DNA from: Priestia abyssalis
Lineage (GTDB): Bacteria > Bacillota > Bacilli > Bacillales > Bacillaceae_H
Length of the DNA stretch: 64,000 bases
NCBI RefSeq assembly: GCF_002019595.1
Contig: NZ_KV917369.1
Location: forward strand, 220,458 to 284,457
Direction: 5' to 3'
The notes under the pieces are model-generated. The model had not been told where the DNA came from and made no database searches. It was given only the letters and a program-made list of their open reading frames with translations. How positions within the stretch are numbered: the first letter of the stretch is position 1; the number at the start of each line of letters is the position of its first letter. The position numbers were made by a program, and so were the translations under genes. Positions 51,756 to 61,452 of the stretch are shown here, one piece after another.

Positions 51756-52265
51756 TTACTCACCGGATATGACATGATAAGTCGTAACATAAGATGGTCC
51801 AGAAAAGATCGGCTTTTGCTGGTCCATTCCTTCAGATGTCCCCCGTTTTTCATGAGCCTTCTCATAAGCCTTCGATTCCTGCCATTTTTTAAAGGATGTT
51901 TCCGAATCCCACATGGTTAAAATCACATACGTATTTGTATCTTTGGGGCGCAATACTCGGATGGCTATAAATCCCGGTTCTTGTTCAATCAATCCGGCCC
52001 GCTGACTGAAGCGGTATTCAAATACAGGACGGCCTTCATCCGTAACAGGGATGTTATTTAATACGGCAAAACTCCCTTGTTCCACATTGCCGACTGTATC
52101 CAGTACTTCATAATGGTGGCCAGAATTAAAAACGGTTTTTTCCGCTGTTTCATGAATCAGCATGGCATTATCTCCATTGGACATGAGAATCATAGTTTCT
52201 TGAAGGTGGTTTTCTTTTACCTTTTGCAAATAATCAGCTGTTCCGAATGTAATGAACATGTTCAT
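51756..52265 (-). CDS. hmoB: Haem-degrading monooxygenase HmoB
   Basis: A 169-residue protein matching B. subtilis HmoB (YhgC). The C-terminal antibiotic-biosynthesis-monooxygenase (ABM) domain covers about 65-165 with VFEYRFSQRAGLIEQEPGFI and LTMWDSETSFKKWQESKAYE. The N-terminal part is a diverged repeat of the same fold. Haem coordination involves a His in the HxxG-like end region (KAYEKAHEKRG). It opens haem to staphylobilin-like or other tetrapyrroles and releases iron. ATG 52265 has AGAGAGGG upstream; the longer frame to 52331 has no such site. It sits near hemE-hemH, as in B. subtilis. Confidence 0.9.
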   Translation of the reverse strand: MNMFITFGTADYLQKVKENHLQETMILMSNGDNAMLIHETAEKTVFNSGHHYEVLDTVGNVEQGSFAVLNNIPVTDEGRPVFEYRFSQRAGLIEQEPGFIAIRVLRPKDTNTYVILTMWDSETSFKKWQESKAYEKAHEKRGTSEGMDQQKPIFSGPSYVTTYHVISGE

Positions 52266-52558
52266 GCTATTCCCTCTCTTTGCTATGTATATTTTCCTTG
52301 TTTTGGTATATAATGTTTCATTTATCTTCATACTAAATTATATAATTTGAGACAAAAGAAGACAAAAATGGACTTAGTTTTCTTCATAGCGGGAGACCTT
52401 TCCCATGTTTAGAGAACTTGTGTCATGGATTTTTATATTAAATAGTGTAAGATGGGCAATGGTGATGAAATATTGATGAGGTCTTAATATGAAAAGTGCA
52501 AAAGCATTGATATTTAATTTACCCTACTATCATCCTAGTGAAACACGAGGTGATTGAT

Positions 52559-54706
52559 ATGAATAGAAAAGGAATGATTGTGTTCTTTTCCATTATAGGA
52601 ATGGTCTTGCTTGCTCTTATTGGATATCTTCTCATTTTATTCTTAGGAAAATATGTCATTGACGAGAAGAAATTTGTGATGAATTCCGCTGCTACGTTAG
52701 TGGATGAAAAGGGAAATGAAATTACAAGGCTTTATGTTGAGAATCGGGATATCGTGTCTATTAACGAAATCCCGAAACATGTGCAGCAGGCGTTCATTGC
52801 TGTGGAAGACGCCCGTTTTTATCATCACCATGGGATCGATATAAAAGCGATTGGGCGGGCGTTGTACAAAGACCTGCTTGCAGGAAGCAAAGTAGAGGGT
52901 GGGAGCACGATCACACAGCAAGTAGCCAAAAATGTTTTTTTATCAAGTGAGAAAACATGGATGCGTAAAACAAAAGAAGTCGTGATTGCTGTGAATTTAG
53001 AAAAGAGATACAGCAAGCAAAAAATATTGGAAGTGTATTTGAATCAGATTTATTTCGGGCATGGTGCATATGGTATTCAAGCAGCGTCTAAGCTTTATTT
53101 CAATAAGGATGTTGAACAATTAACGGTGGAACAAGGTGCCTTGCTGGCTGCCTTGCCGAAAGCTCCAGGAGCGTATTCTCCTATTTTACATCCGGAAAGA
53201 AGTTTGCAGCGCCGGAATGTTGTCTTGGAATTAATGCGGAAATCAGATTATTTAACGAGTGAACAGACCGTAAGACTGCAAGGCCGAACATTGGCGTTGG
53301 ATGTACACCAGCAAGTAAAAGAGCCAGCCTTTTTGACCTATCTTGATATGGTGATGGATGAGGCAAAGGATAAGTACTCCATTTCCAATGAAGAGCTGTT
53401 AAAGGGAGGGTATAAAATTACCGTTCCCATGAATCGGGATGTGCAGAAAACAGCCTATGAACTATTCCAAAAAGGAAGCTATTTTCCAGGTACAGATGAA
53501 ACTGTGCAAGGTGCTTTTGTGTTGATGGATCAAAAAACGGGCGGTGTGTTATCAGTCATTGGGGGAAGGGATTATGTCCAAAAAGGATTGAATCGGGTCA
53601 ACATTAAGCGGCAGCCAGGCTCTACATTTAAGCCTCTGGCCGTTTATGCTCCGGCGCTTCAGGAGAAAAAGTTTCAACCCTATTCTTTATTGGAGGACAA
53701 AGCTCTTACATATAACGGATATGCTCCTCAAAATATAGATGGCCAGTATAAGGGGACCATCACGATGTATGATGCGTTAGTTCACTCCACGAACGCCCCT
53801 GCCGTTTGGGCATTGAACGAATTAGGAGTGGGGATAAGCAAGCAGTATTTAAACCGTTTAGGATTAGAAATTGAAGATGATGGTCTTGCCATGGCACTCG
53901 GGGGACTAAAAGAAGGCGTGACCCCGCTATCACTCGTTTCTGCGTACAGGACTTTCTCCAGCGAAGGAAAAACGATTGAACCGTTTTTTATTCAAAAAAT
54001 TGAAGATCGCCATGGAACAGTGATTGCGGAGGCTGCACCAAAAGAGGAAAAAGTATTTTCCAAACAAACGGCATGGGATATGACAAAAATGCTTGAAACG
54101 GTTGTGAAGGAGGGTACCGCCAAATCCGGAAGTTTTCAAGGAGCTCTGGCCGGAAAAACAGGGACGACTTCTTATACCGGGGTAAAAGGGGCTTCCAAAG
54201 ATACGTGGTTTGTGGGATATACAGATGATGTGGTAGGGGCAGTCTGGATGGGATACGATAGGACGGATAAACAGCATTATTTAACAAAGGGAAGCTCTTA
54301 TCCAACAAGGCTGTTTAAAGATATTTTAACAAAATCGCCTTTAAAACATGCCACAACCTTTACCCCTCCAGAGGATGTGAAGGACTTACCCGAGCCGATT
54401 CATCTTCAAGCTGTTAACGATTTAAAAAGCGATGTTATTTTCAAGCCGCTCGGTTTGTTTACAGTACGGTTGACATGGACACCCCCATCTGACAAACGAT
54501 TGGTCTATCATATATACGAGTTAAAAGAAGGAGATGCTCGGTTGGTCGGGAAAGTGAAAGGAAAAGGCCAATACGACGTTGAAAAGGTTAATGTGTTAAA
54601 CATCCCATCTTTTTATATTGTTCCGTACAATCAATTAACGAAGCAGCAAGGCGATAAGTCGAATGAAGTCATACCTGCGTTTTTTAGTGAAGAAGCCGCA
54701 CAATGA
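52559..54706 (+). CDS. pbpF: Class A penicillin-binding protein PbpF
   Basis: A 715-residue bifunctional peptidoglycan synthase with one N-terminal helix (about 7-32). The glycosyltransferase domain (about 60-230) has the catalytic Glu in VEDARFYHHHGID and GGSTITQQVAKN. The transpeptidase domain (about 310-590) has the active-site Ser in QPGSTFKPLAVY, STNAP and GKTGTT. The extra C-terminal region of about 90 residues is fibronectin-like. In Bacillus PbpF works in vegetative growth and spore germ-cell-wall synthesis. ATG 52559 has GAGGTGAT about 7 bases upstream. Confidence 0.95.
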   Translation: MNRKGMIVFFSIIGMVLLALIGYLLILFLGKYVIDEKKFVMNSAATLVDEKGNEITRLYVENRDIVSINEIPKHVQQAFIAVEDARFYHHHGIDIKAIGRALYKDLLAGSKVEGGSTITQQVAKNVFLSSEKTWMRKTKEVVIAVNLEKRYSKQKILEVYLNQIYFGHGAYGIQAASKLYFNKDVEQLTVEQGALLAALPKAPGAYSPILHPERSLQRRNVVLELMRKSDYLTSEQTVRLQGRTLALDVHQQVKEPAFLTYLDMVMDEAKDKYSISNEELLKGGYKITVPMNRDVQKTAYELFQKGSYFPGTDETVQGAFVLMDQKTGGVLSVIGGRDYVQKGLNRVNIKRQPGSTFKPLAVYAPALQEKKFQPYSLLEDKALTYNGYAPQNIDGQYKGTITMYDALVHSTNAPAVWALNELGVGISKQYLNRLGLEIEDDGLAMALGGLKEGVTPLSLVSAYRTFSSEGKTIEPFFIQKIEDRHGTVIAEAAPKEEKVFSKQTAWDMTKMLETVVKEGTAKSGSFQGALAGKTGTTSYTGVKGASKDTWFVGYTDDVVGAVWMGYDRTDKQHYLTKGSSYPTRLFKDILTKSPLKHATTFTPPEDVKDLPEPIHLQAVNDLKSDVIFKPLGLFTVRLTWTPPSDKRLVYHIYELKEGDARLVGKVKGKGQYDVEKVNVLNIPSFYIVPYNQLTKQQGDKSNEVIPAFFSEEAAQ

Positions 54707-54848
54707 AAGGCTAGTGGCGATTTTTTGAAATTTTTCGTTGGAAACTATACAATGAAAGAAATTATAGGTATAGTTGCAAGTGAAGCCTAGTTCGAAAAAT
54801 GAAAACATACTATAATGACGTATAGATGATATAAATGGGGGAAAGGTC

Positions 54849-55895
54849 ATGGATCAACGAAGAATAAACGAAACATTTTTAAAAGCTTGCCAAGGCGAAA
54901 AAACAGATTATGTTCCTGTATGGTATATGCGTCAGGCAGGTCGTTCACAGCCTGAATACAGAAAACTAAAGGAGAAATATTCCTTATTTGAAATTACACA
55001 TCAGCCGGAGCTGTGTGCCTATGTAACGCGTCTGCCTGTGGAGCAATATGATGTAGACGCAGCCATTCTTTATAAAGATATCATGACGCCGCTGCCGGCG
55101 ATCGGAGTAGATGTTGAGATTAAAACGGGTATTGGACCAGTGATTGATAACCCTATCCGTTCAATGGCCGATGTAGAAAAATTAGGTGAAATTTCACCGG
55201 AAGAAGATGTACCTTACGTATTGGAAACGATTAAATTGCTGACAAGAGAGCAATTGAATGTACCGCTTATCGGGTTTGCCGGTGCACCTTTTACGCTGGC
55301 AAGCTATATGATTGAAGGCGGTCCATCGAAAAACTATAACAAAACAAAAGCATTTATGTATGCGGAACCAAAAGCCTGGTTTGCTATGATGGACAAGTTG
55401 GCTGACATGACGATTACATATGTAAAGGCGCAAATCGATGCAGGTGCAAAGGCTGTCCAAATTTTTGATTCATGGGTTGGCGCCCTGAATGTAGCGGATT
55501 ACCGCTATTTCATTAAGCCGGTAATGGAACGCATTTTCTCCGCATTACGAGAGAAAAATGTACCTCTTATCATGTTCGGAGTAGGTGCAAGTCATCTGGC
55601 AAAAGAATGGCATGATCTTCCACTCGATGTAGTCGGGCTTGACTGGCGTTTGCCAATTCAAGAGGCGAGAGAAATGGGGATTACAAAAGCCGTTCAAGGA
55701 AACTTGGATCCTGCTATTCTTTTAGCACCATGGGAAGTCATTGAGGAACGTGCGAAAGCCATTTTAGATCAAGGAATGGCTCAACCAGGATATGTCTTCA
55801 ATCTTGGACACGGTGTATTCCCGGAAGTAAATCCAGAAACATTGAAAAGATTGACTGCGTTTATCCATGAGTATTCTGCAAGTAAATTGAAATAG
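54849..55895 (+). CDS. hemE: Uroporphyrinogen decarboxylase
   Basis: A 348-residue TIM-barrel enzyme that removes four carboxyls from uroporphyrinogen III to give coproporphyrinogen III. The N-terminal signature [18 protein letters not shown] holds the catalytic Arg residues, and the family segment [17 protein letters not shown] is near residue 140. The catalytic Asp follows the [16 protein letters not shown] region. GGGGGAAAGG precedes the ATG. It is followed 300 bases later by hemH; hemY, normally third in this operon, is not present. Confidence 0.96.
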   Translation: MDQRRINETFLKACQGEKTDYVPVWYMRQAGRSQPEYRKLKEKYSLFEITHQPELCAYVTRLPVEQYDVDAAILYKDIMTPLPAIGVDVEIKTGIGPVIDNPIRSMADVEKLGEISPEEDVPYVLETIKLLTREQLNVPLIGFAGAPFTLASYMIEGGPSKNYNKTKAFMYAEPKAWFAMMDKLADMTITYVKAQIDAGAKAVQIFDSWVGALNVADYRYFIKPVMERIFSALREKNVPLIMFGVGASHLAKEWHDLPLDVVGLDWRLPIQEAREMGITKAVQGNLDPAILLAPWEVIEERAKAILDQGMAQPGYVFNLGHGVFPEVNPETLKRLTAFIHEYSASKLK

Positions 55896-56195
55896 GCAAA
55901 GCGGGCTTGTAAATGAAATGTGCGTGTTTGATATTGGCAAAAGAGTTTTTTATTAATCAAACATTTACAGCATCATCATTCCAACAGCCCATTTCATGAG
56001 GGATCGGCTAGGTGTGTCAGCACTTGGCCGGTCCCTTACAAGCATTTGCCCCTGAATTCATGGACAGAGAATTCGGAGGGGTTGAAAAAGGTTAGGGGAA
56101 GGCACTTCCATATACTTTATTTTTGAATTTAGTTTTTAGTTCATGGCAAAATGAAGAGTGGGTATGAACAAACTGTAAATGAGGTGCAGCAAATA

Positions 56196-57131
56196 ATGAA
56201 GAACAAAAAAATGGGCTTACTTGTAATGGCCTACGGTACTCCATATAAAGAAGAAGACTTAGAGCGGTATTATACGCATATTCGTCATGGACGAAAACCT
56301 TCTCCTGAAATGATTGAAGATTTAAGAAGCCGTTACGAAGCAATCGGAGGTATTTCTCCTCTTGCTAAAATTACACAGGAACAAGCAGAAAAGCTGGAAC
56401 AGCGTCTAAATGAAGTTCAGGATGAAATTGAGTTCAAGATGTATCTTGGTTTAAAACATATTGAACCTTTTGTGGAAGATGCCGTGGAGCAAATGCATGA
56501 AGACGGAATCACTGAAGCGGTCAGCATTGTATTGGCTCCGCATTTTTCTACTTTCAGTGTAAAATCGTACAATGGACGTGCAAGAGAAACGGCAGAGAAA
56601 TTGGGAGGGCCAATTATTCATTCGGTTGAAAGCTGGTATGATGAGCCGAAGTTTGTGGATTATTGGGCCAAACGCGTAAAGAACACGTTTTTATCCATGT
56701 CTGAACAAGAGCGTGAAAAAGCAGTATTAATTGTATCGGCGCACAGCCTGCCTGAAAAGATTATTGCAGCAGGAGATCCATATCCGCAGCAACTGCAGGA
56801 AACAGCAGATTTAATTGCAGAAGCTGCCGGGATAAAACACTGTGTCATCGGCTGGCAAAGTGCCGGCAATACGCCAGAGCCTTGGATTGGTCCGGATGTT
56901 CAAGATTTGACAAGAGAGCTGCATGAAAATCACGGCTACACATCTTTTGTATATGTGCCTGCAGGCTTCGTAGCAGATCACTTGGAAGTACTTTATGATA
57001 ACGATTATGAATGTAAAGTCGTAACAGATGAACTGGGAGCTAATTATTACCGTCCAGAAATGCCGAACGCCCAGCCTGAATTTATGGATGCGATGGCAAC
57101 GGTTGTATTAAAGGCTTTAGAGAAAATTTAA
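56196..57131 (+). CDS. hemH: Coproporphyrin/protoporphyrin ferrochelatase HemH
   Basis: A 311-residue ferrochelatase that inserts ferrous iron into the porphyrin; in Bacillus the substrate is coproporphyrin III. The active-site His is in [17 protein letters not shown] near residue 114-130 and the acidic partner in [14 protein letters not shown] near residue 230. ATG 56196 gives the B. subtilis length (310 aa); GAGGTG lies 9 bases upstream. It follows hemE after 300 bases and ends with a terminator, so the operon stops without hemY. Confidence 0.95.
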   Translation: MKNKKMGLLVMAYGTPYKEEDLERYYTHIRHGRKPSPEMIEDLRSRYEAIGGISPLAKITQEQAEKLEQRLNEVQDEIEFKMYLGLKHIEPFVEDAVEQMHEDGITEAVSIVLAPHFSTFSVKSYNGRARETAEKLGGPIIHSVESWYDEPKFVDYWAKRVKNTFLSMSEQEREKAVLIVSAHSLPEKIIAAGDPYPQQLQETADLIAEAAGIKHCVIGWQSAGNTPEPWIGPDVQDLTRELHENHGYTSFVYVPAGFVADHLEVLYDNDYECKVVTDELGANYYRPEMPNAQPEFMDAMATVVLKALEKI

Positions 57132-57135
57132 GTGT

Positions 57136-57170
57136 AGAAAAAACGTGCAGTTCCCTGCGCGTTTTTTGTC
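57136..57170 (+). terminator. Terminator after hemH
   Basis: AAAAACGTGCAG, loop TTCC and CTGCGCGTTTTTTG form a stem right after the hemH stop codon. Confidence 0.85.
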
Positions 57171-57240
57171 TCTTTTTAACAATCAGGGAACCTCTGTTGA
57201 AGGGAGCAGCGGGAAAGACTTTCACAAAGAAATAAAAAAG

Positions 57241-57269
57241 TTGAGTCTTTAATTATTTCATGATATGAT
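57241..57269 (+). promoter_or_regulatory. Promoter of yhgD
   Basis: TTGAGT (57241-57246) and TATGAT (57264-57269) are separated by 17 bases. The operator at 57285 lies just downstream of the expected start of transcription. Confidence 0.6.
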
Positions 57270-57284
57270 TGCTTTTGTACTGAT

Positions 57285-57307
57285 TGACCGTTTTGTTATT
57301 TTGGTCA
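57285..57307. promoter_or_regulatory. Putative YhgD operator upstream of yhgD
   Basis: TGACC-N13-GGTCA is an inverted repeat located between the yhgD promoter and start codon. The same arrangement with the same 13-base spacer recurs upstream of yhgE. Confidence 0.6.
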
Positions 57308-57326
57308 GAATGGAGGTTGAAAAATA

Positions 57327-57896
57327 ATGATCGACCGCAGACAATCCATTATTCAAGCAGCAACAAAGTCGTTTTCACTATTTGGTTATAAAGCCACAAC
57401 GATGGATCAGGTTGCGAAAATTGCCAATGTCGGTAAAGGAACAATTTATACGTTTTTTAAAAATAAAGAAGAATTGTTTGATCAAATTGTCTCAACCATG
57501 ATTATTGAGATGAAGGAAGTAGCAGAACGAGCGATGGATGGCCGTCAATCCTTTTTCGAAAAGGCTCATCACGCTCTTTATCGCATTTTGGAATTCCGGA
57601 CGGAACATCAGTTGATGATTAAACTGCTTCAGGAAGAAAAGGAAATGGGAACACCAGCTGTTCAAGAAGTGTTGGAACAAGTGGAAACGACGATTGTTTC
57701 ATATATTAAGCAAAAAATTGAAGAGGCAATCGAAAAAGGCGAAATTCGTGAGTGTGACCCGGAGATTACAGCTTTTCTTCTTTTTAAGATATATATCGCG
57801 CTTGTATCAGATTGGGAAAAGCGACACGAGTCTTTGTCTAAAGAAAAGATTGCTGAATTGATCGAGCTCTACTTTTTACGTGGATTATCAGTTTAG
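57327..57896 (+). CDS. yhgD: TetR/AcrR-family repressor YhgD
   Basis: A 189-residue TetR-family regulator. The N-terminal HTH region is IIQAATKSFSLFGYKATTMD and QVAKIANVGKGTIYTFFKNK. The C-terminal two thirds form the helical ligand domain, without recognisable ligand motif. It corresponds to B. subtilis YhgD, which sits before yhgE. Inverted repeats before both genes suggest that it represses itself and yhgE. GGAGG is 10 bases before the ATG. Confidence 0.9.
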   Translation: MIDRRQSIIQAATKSFSLFGYKATTMDQVAKIANVGKGTIYTFFKNKEELFDQIVSTMIIEMKEVAERAMDGRQSFFEKAHHALYRILEFRTEHQLMIKLLQEEKEMGTPAVQEVLEQVETTIVSYIKQKIEEAIEKGEIRECDPEITAFLLFKIYIALVSDWEKRHESLSKEKIAELIELYFLRGLSV

Positions 57897-57921
57897 ATAG
57901 TCCATCTTTTATCGTTTCGAT

Positions 57922-57944
57922 TGACCGAATGAGAAAAGTGGTCA
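57922..57944. promoter_or_regulatory. Putative YhgD operator upstream of yhgE
   Basis: TGACC-N13-GGTCA, identical in half sites and spacing to the site before yhgD; both left halves also share the extension ATTGACCG. It lies 73 bases before the yhgE start. Confidence 0.6.
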
Positions 57945-58016
57945 TTTGTTGGGCGGTAATGAACAAACCATGAAATAAGATATATGATGATCTTTGAGAG
58001 AACGAGGAGGTTTATT

Positions 58017-60203
58017 ATGAAAAATCTTTCAGCACTGATGAGTGAATTTTCTGCAGTCGTTAAAAATCGTAAAACTTTAATTTCCGTCATCGGTGTATTA
58101 TTTGTTCCTTTACTTTATGGAAGTACGCTTTTATGGGCATTTTGGGATCCTTATGGCCATGTAGAGAAGTTGCCTGTCGCTGTAGTAAATGAAGATAAAG
58201 GCGCTGAAATGAACGGCGAGAAGATAGCCATTGGGGATGAACTTGTTGAAAATCTAAAAGAAGAAAAAAAGTTTGATTGGAAATTTGTCAGCAAAAAAGA
58301 GGCTGAAAAAGGACTTCAAGAACAAACGTATTATATGATGATTGAAATTCCAAAGGATTTTTCTCAAAACGCCACTACTTTACAAGAAGATCATCCAAAG
58401 AAATCGGATCTAGTGTATACGGCAAATGAAGGGTTGAACTTTTTATCAGCTAAAATGGGGGATTCAGCTATTGAGCTGATTAAGGAAGAAGTTTCTAATA
58501 ATATCACCGAAACATATGCAGAAACTGTTTTTGCTGATATTAAAGATGTGTCAGAAGGATTGGCTGATGCAAGTGAAGGAGCAGGCGAGCTACACGATGG
58601 AATTAATTCAGCAAAAGATGGAACAGAGGAGATTCGTGATGGAATCGATTCAGCAAAAGGCGGAGCAGATGAACTTCATAATGGTATCAATTCGGCGAAA
58701 AGCGGAGTAGACCAGCTTTATACAGGACTTTCTCAGACAAATAAAGGAGCATCCGATCTACATGAAGGAATCAATTCGGCTAAATCTGGAGCAGGTGACC
58801 TATCTTCAGGATTAGAGCAATCGCTCGCTGGAATGAATGAAATGAACAGTAAGCTGCCTGAATTAACAAAAGGAACTGAACAAATAAGCAGCGGAGCTGG
58901 TCAATTAGCCTCAGCAGTAGAGCAATGGCAGGAAGGCGCCGAAAAAACGAAAGCAGGGGCTGCTGATATTAGCAAAGGACTCGACGATATGATGAGAAAA
59001 ATCGATGAGATTCTGGTTCAAACTACAGATGAGCAGCAACAATACGTTCTTGAATCATTGAAAGCTAACTTAGTAAAGCTGTCGGAAGGAAATAAAAAAG
59101 TCGAAGGTGGTTTGGCTGGACTTTCTGATGGTGCCTCACAAATTAAGCACGGTGCAGATGAGCTTTCGACGGGAGCGTCTCGGGTCCATCAAGGCAGTTT
59201 AGCACTCGGCGATGGAATGAAGCGTTTGATTCAGGGCCAAGAACAGTTGGCTACTGGCAGTAAAGAGCTATCTGTTGGACTAGGAGAGTTATCAGCTGGT
59301 TCTGGTAAGCTGCAGATTGCTACTAATCAACTGGCTCAAGGTTCAAACGAGATAGCAGGCGGTATGGGCAAATTATCAGATGGCTCAGATAAACTGGCGA
59401 ATGGCATAGATAAACTATCAGATGGCTCGGGCGAGTTGACAAAGGGTATGGACAAATTATCAAATGGTTCGGATGAATTGGCTTCAAAACTTTCTGATGG
59501 GGCGAAAGAAACAGGTGATGTAAAAGCAAATGATGACGTATATGACATGTTTGCAGATCCTGTACATGTCAAAGAGACAAAAATCAATCAAGTACCAAAC
59601 TATGGTACAGGAGTTGCCCCTTATTTTCTATCCTTGAGTTTATTTGTGGGAGGGCTGGTACTGTCTATTGTATTTCCGTTTTATGAGCCAGCCAATGTGC
59701 CAAACAACGGCTTCAGCTGGTTTATCGGGAAGTTTGGTGTAGTGGCACTAGCTGGGATTATTCAGGCATTATTAGTAGATGCGATTTTACTAATTGGTTT
59801 AGGAATGGAAGTACAGAGTGTTCCACTATTCTTATTATTGAGTATTATCACGAGTTTGACATTTATGGCGTTAATTCAAATGCTTGTAACGCCTTTTGGT
59901 AATCCAGGGAGATTTATAGCGATCATTATTCTAATTTTACAGCTTTCAACGAGTGCAGGAACGTTCCCTTTAGAACTGATTCCAGACAAACTGCAACCGT
60001 TCCATGATTGGCTCCCGATGTCATATTCTGTTGCTGGATTCAAAGCGGTGATCTCAAGTGGAGATTTCGCATTCATGTGGGAAAATGCCGCGACTTTAGG
60101 TATATTCTTTGCTATTGCAATTGCAGGCACGATCGCTTATTTTTCATTACAACATAAACGTCAATTTGCTGTCATGGAAGAAGATGAATCAGTGAATGCG
60201 TAA
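58017..60203 (+). CDS. yhgE: YhgE/Pip family membrane protein (ABC-2 type)
   Basis: A 728-residue membrane protein of the YhgE/Pip family, whose members include the lactococcal phage infection protein. One helix (about residues 25-42, ISVIGVLFVPLLYGSTLLWA) precedes a large extracellular region (45-525) built mainly from degenerate heptad-like repeats (GADELHNGINSAKSGVDQLY and similar, with many GAxxL and DGxxxL units). Five helices follow from about residue 535 in an ABC-2 type membrane domain, ending TIAYFSLQHKRQF. ATG 58017 has GAGGAGG 6 bases upstream. Its repression by YhgD is likely. The function may be membrane or wall stress or transport; it is not established. Confidence 0.9.
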   Translation: MKNLSALMSEFSAVVKNRKTLISVIGVLFVPLLYGSTLLWAFWDPYGHVEKLPVAVVNEDKGAEMNGEKIAIGDELVENLKEEKKFDWKFVSKKEAEKGLQEQTYYMMIEIPKDFSQNATTLQEDHPKKSDLVYTANEGLNFLSAKMGDSAIELIKEEVSNNITETYAETVFADIKDVSEGLADASEGAGELHDGINSAKDGTEEIRDGIDSAKGGADELHNGINSAKSGVDQLYTGLSQTNKGASDLHEGINSAKSGAGDLSSGLEQSLAGMNEMNSKLPELTKGTEQISSGAGQLASAVEQWQEGAEKTKAGAADISKGLDDMMRKIDEILVQTTDEQQQYVLESLKANLVKLSEGNKKVEGGLAGLSDGASQIKHGADELSTGASRVHQGSLALGDGMKRLIQGQEQLATGSKELSVGLGELSAGSGKLQIATNQLAQGSNEIAGGMGKLSDGSDKLANGIDKLSDGSGELTKGMDKLSNGSDELASKLSDGAKETGDVKANDDVYDMFADPVHVKETKINQVPNYGTGVAPYFLSLSLFVGGLVLSIVFPFYEPANVPNNGFSWFIGKFGVVALAGIIQALLVDAILLIGLGMEVQSVPLFLLLSIITSLTFMALIQMLVTPFGNPGRFIAIIILILQLSTSAGTFPLELIPDKLQPFHDWLPMSYSVAGFKAVISSGDFAFMWENAATLGIFFAIAIAGTIAYFSLQHKRQFAVMEEDESVNA

Positions 60204-60204
60204 A

Positions 60205-60243
60205 AACAGCCTGCTCCTTTCAAAAGGAGCAGGTTGTTTTTTT
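60205..60243 (+). terminator. Terminator after yhgE
   Basis: AACAGCCTGCTCCTTT, loop CAA and AAGGAGCAGGTTGTT form a stem followed by TTTTTT. Confidence 0.88.
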
Positions 60244-60353
60244 GCTGGAAAAGTTGCATATTCAATATCTTTTGAGACTCTATTAATGGGCTGAGCGAGA
60301 CAAGGTGGATAAAATTGTTCTTCCCGATCTTCATAAGGTGTTTTTATTTTTTT

Positions 60354-60397
60354 ACTAATAATCGATCGTCTTCTTTCGAAGACGATCGATTATTAGT
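60354..60397. promoter_or_regulatory. Perfect 20-bp palindromic hairpin upstream of sugar ABC genes
   Basis: ACTAATAATCGATCGTCTTC and its exact complement flank the loop TTTC. There is no T run after it on either strand, so it is not a standard terminator. It lies 87 bases before the first permease start, so it may be an operator or leader structure. Confidence 0.5.
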
Positions 60398-60483
60398 TCA
60401 ATATTTTCCACCCTAACGGTCAATGTAAGCAGTTTCATAAATTCTTTCATTCGGTAAAATAAAGGCATAGGAGGTGCAGTTTT

Positions 60484-61452
60484 ATGAATAGTCAAAGTAA
60501 GTTGGAAAATGTGAGTTCAGCTACCGTTAATGATCAGAAAAATTCGAAAGTTAACGAATCAGTTACCTCATCTACTAATAGGAAGCTAAAAAAGGCAGGT
60601 TTATTTGCTTTATTTGTTGGTCCGGCGTTTCTGGCCTTTAGTATTATCGTATTGGTTCCTTTTTTTACAGGTGTGTATTATGCCTTTACAGATTGGAACG
60701 GGGTAACAGGAAACATTAATTGGGTCGGATTTGATAACTTTAAATATTTATTCACAGAGGACAAGCAGTTTCAGCAATCTTTCTGGATTACAACTAAATA
60801 CACAGTCGTTGCCATTATATTAACTAACATCGTAGGTTTCGTATTAGCGTTGCTTGTTACTCAAATGTTGAAAACAAGAAACATCTTACGTACAGTATTC
60901 TTCTTACCGAACTTAATCGGAGGTCTTTTACTAGGTTTCGTATGGCAGTTCATTTTCGTTAAAGGCTTTGCATCAATCGGGCAAATAACAGGGATTTCAT
61001 TTTTTGAATTACCTTGGCTGGGTGATGCCAAAACGGCTTTCTGGGGAATTGTCATTGTCAGTGTATGGCAAGGTGCAGGTTACATCATGTTAATCTACAC
61101 AGCAGCACTACAAAATGTTCCGCAAGAATTAATTGAAGCAGCTAAAATTGATGGAGCGAACAGATGGCAAATTCTTCGCCATATTACCATGCCAATGGTA
61201 GCTCCGGCTGTAACGGTATGTTTGTTTTTAACCATTTCATGGTCATTCAAAATTTTCGATGTCAACTTATCGTTGACAAACGGTGGTCCATTTAAATCGA
61301 CAGAAATGTTAGCGCTTAACATTTATACAGAATCATTCGTGAATAACCGTTATGGACTCGGTGAAGCAAAAGCATTAATTTTCTTCATCGTCGTAGCAGC
61401 CATCACAGCTATTCAGGTTATGTACACGAAGAAGAAGGAGGTTGAGTCATAA
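60484..61452 (+). CDS. Sugar ABC transporter permease (CUT1, MalF type)
   Basis: A 322-residue permease with six to seven helices, preceded by a polar N-terminal stretch of about 33 residues rich in Ser and Asn. The coupling loop EAAKIDGANRWQILRHITMP is the EAA motif of sugar importers. AGGAGG precedes the start by 6 bases. It overlaps the second permease gene by one base. No ATPase gene is present in the operon, so it must use a shared one, most likely MsmX encoded at 16.3 kb. The sugar is not identifiable. Confidence 0.9.
   Translation: MNSQSKLENVSSATVNDQKNSKVNESVTSSTNRKLKKAGLFALFVGPAFLAFSIIVLVPFFTGVYYAFTDWNGVTGNINWVGFDNFKYLFTEDKQFQQSFWITTKYTVVAIILTNIVGFVLALLVTQMLKTRNILRTVFFLPNLIGGLLLGFVWQFIFVKGFASIGQITGISFFELPWLGDAKTAFWGIVIVSVWQGAGYIMLIYTAALQNVPQELIEAAKIDGANRWQILRHITMPMVAPAVTVCLFLTISWSFKIFDVNLSLTNGGPFKSTEMLALNIYTESFVNNRYGLGEAKALIFFIVVAAITAIQVMYTKKKEVES

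Noticed and set aside
55999..56036. Terminator between hemE and hemH
   Set aside because: AGGGATCGGC and GGCCGGTCCCT can pair, but the loop is long and no T run follows; hemE and hemH may be co-transcribed.
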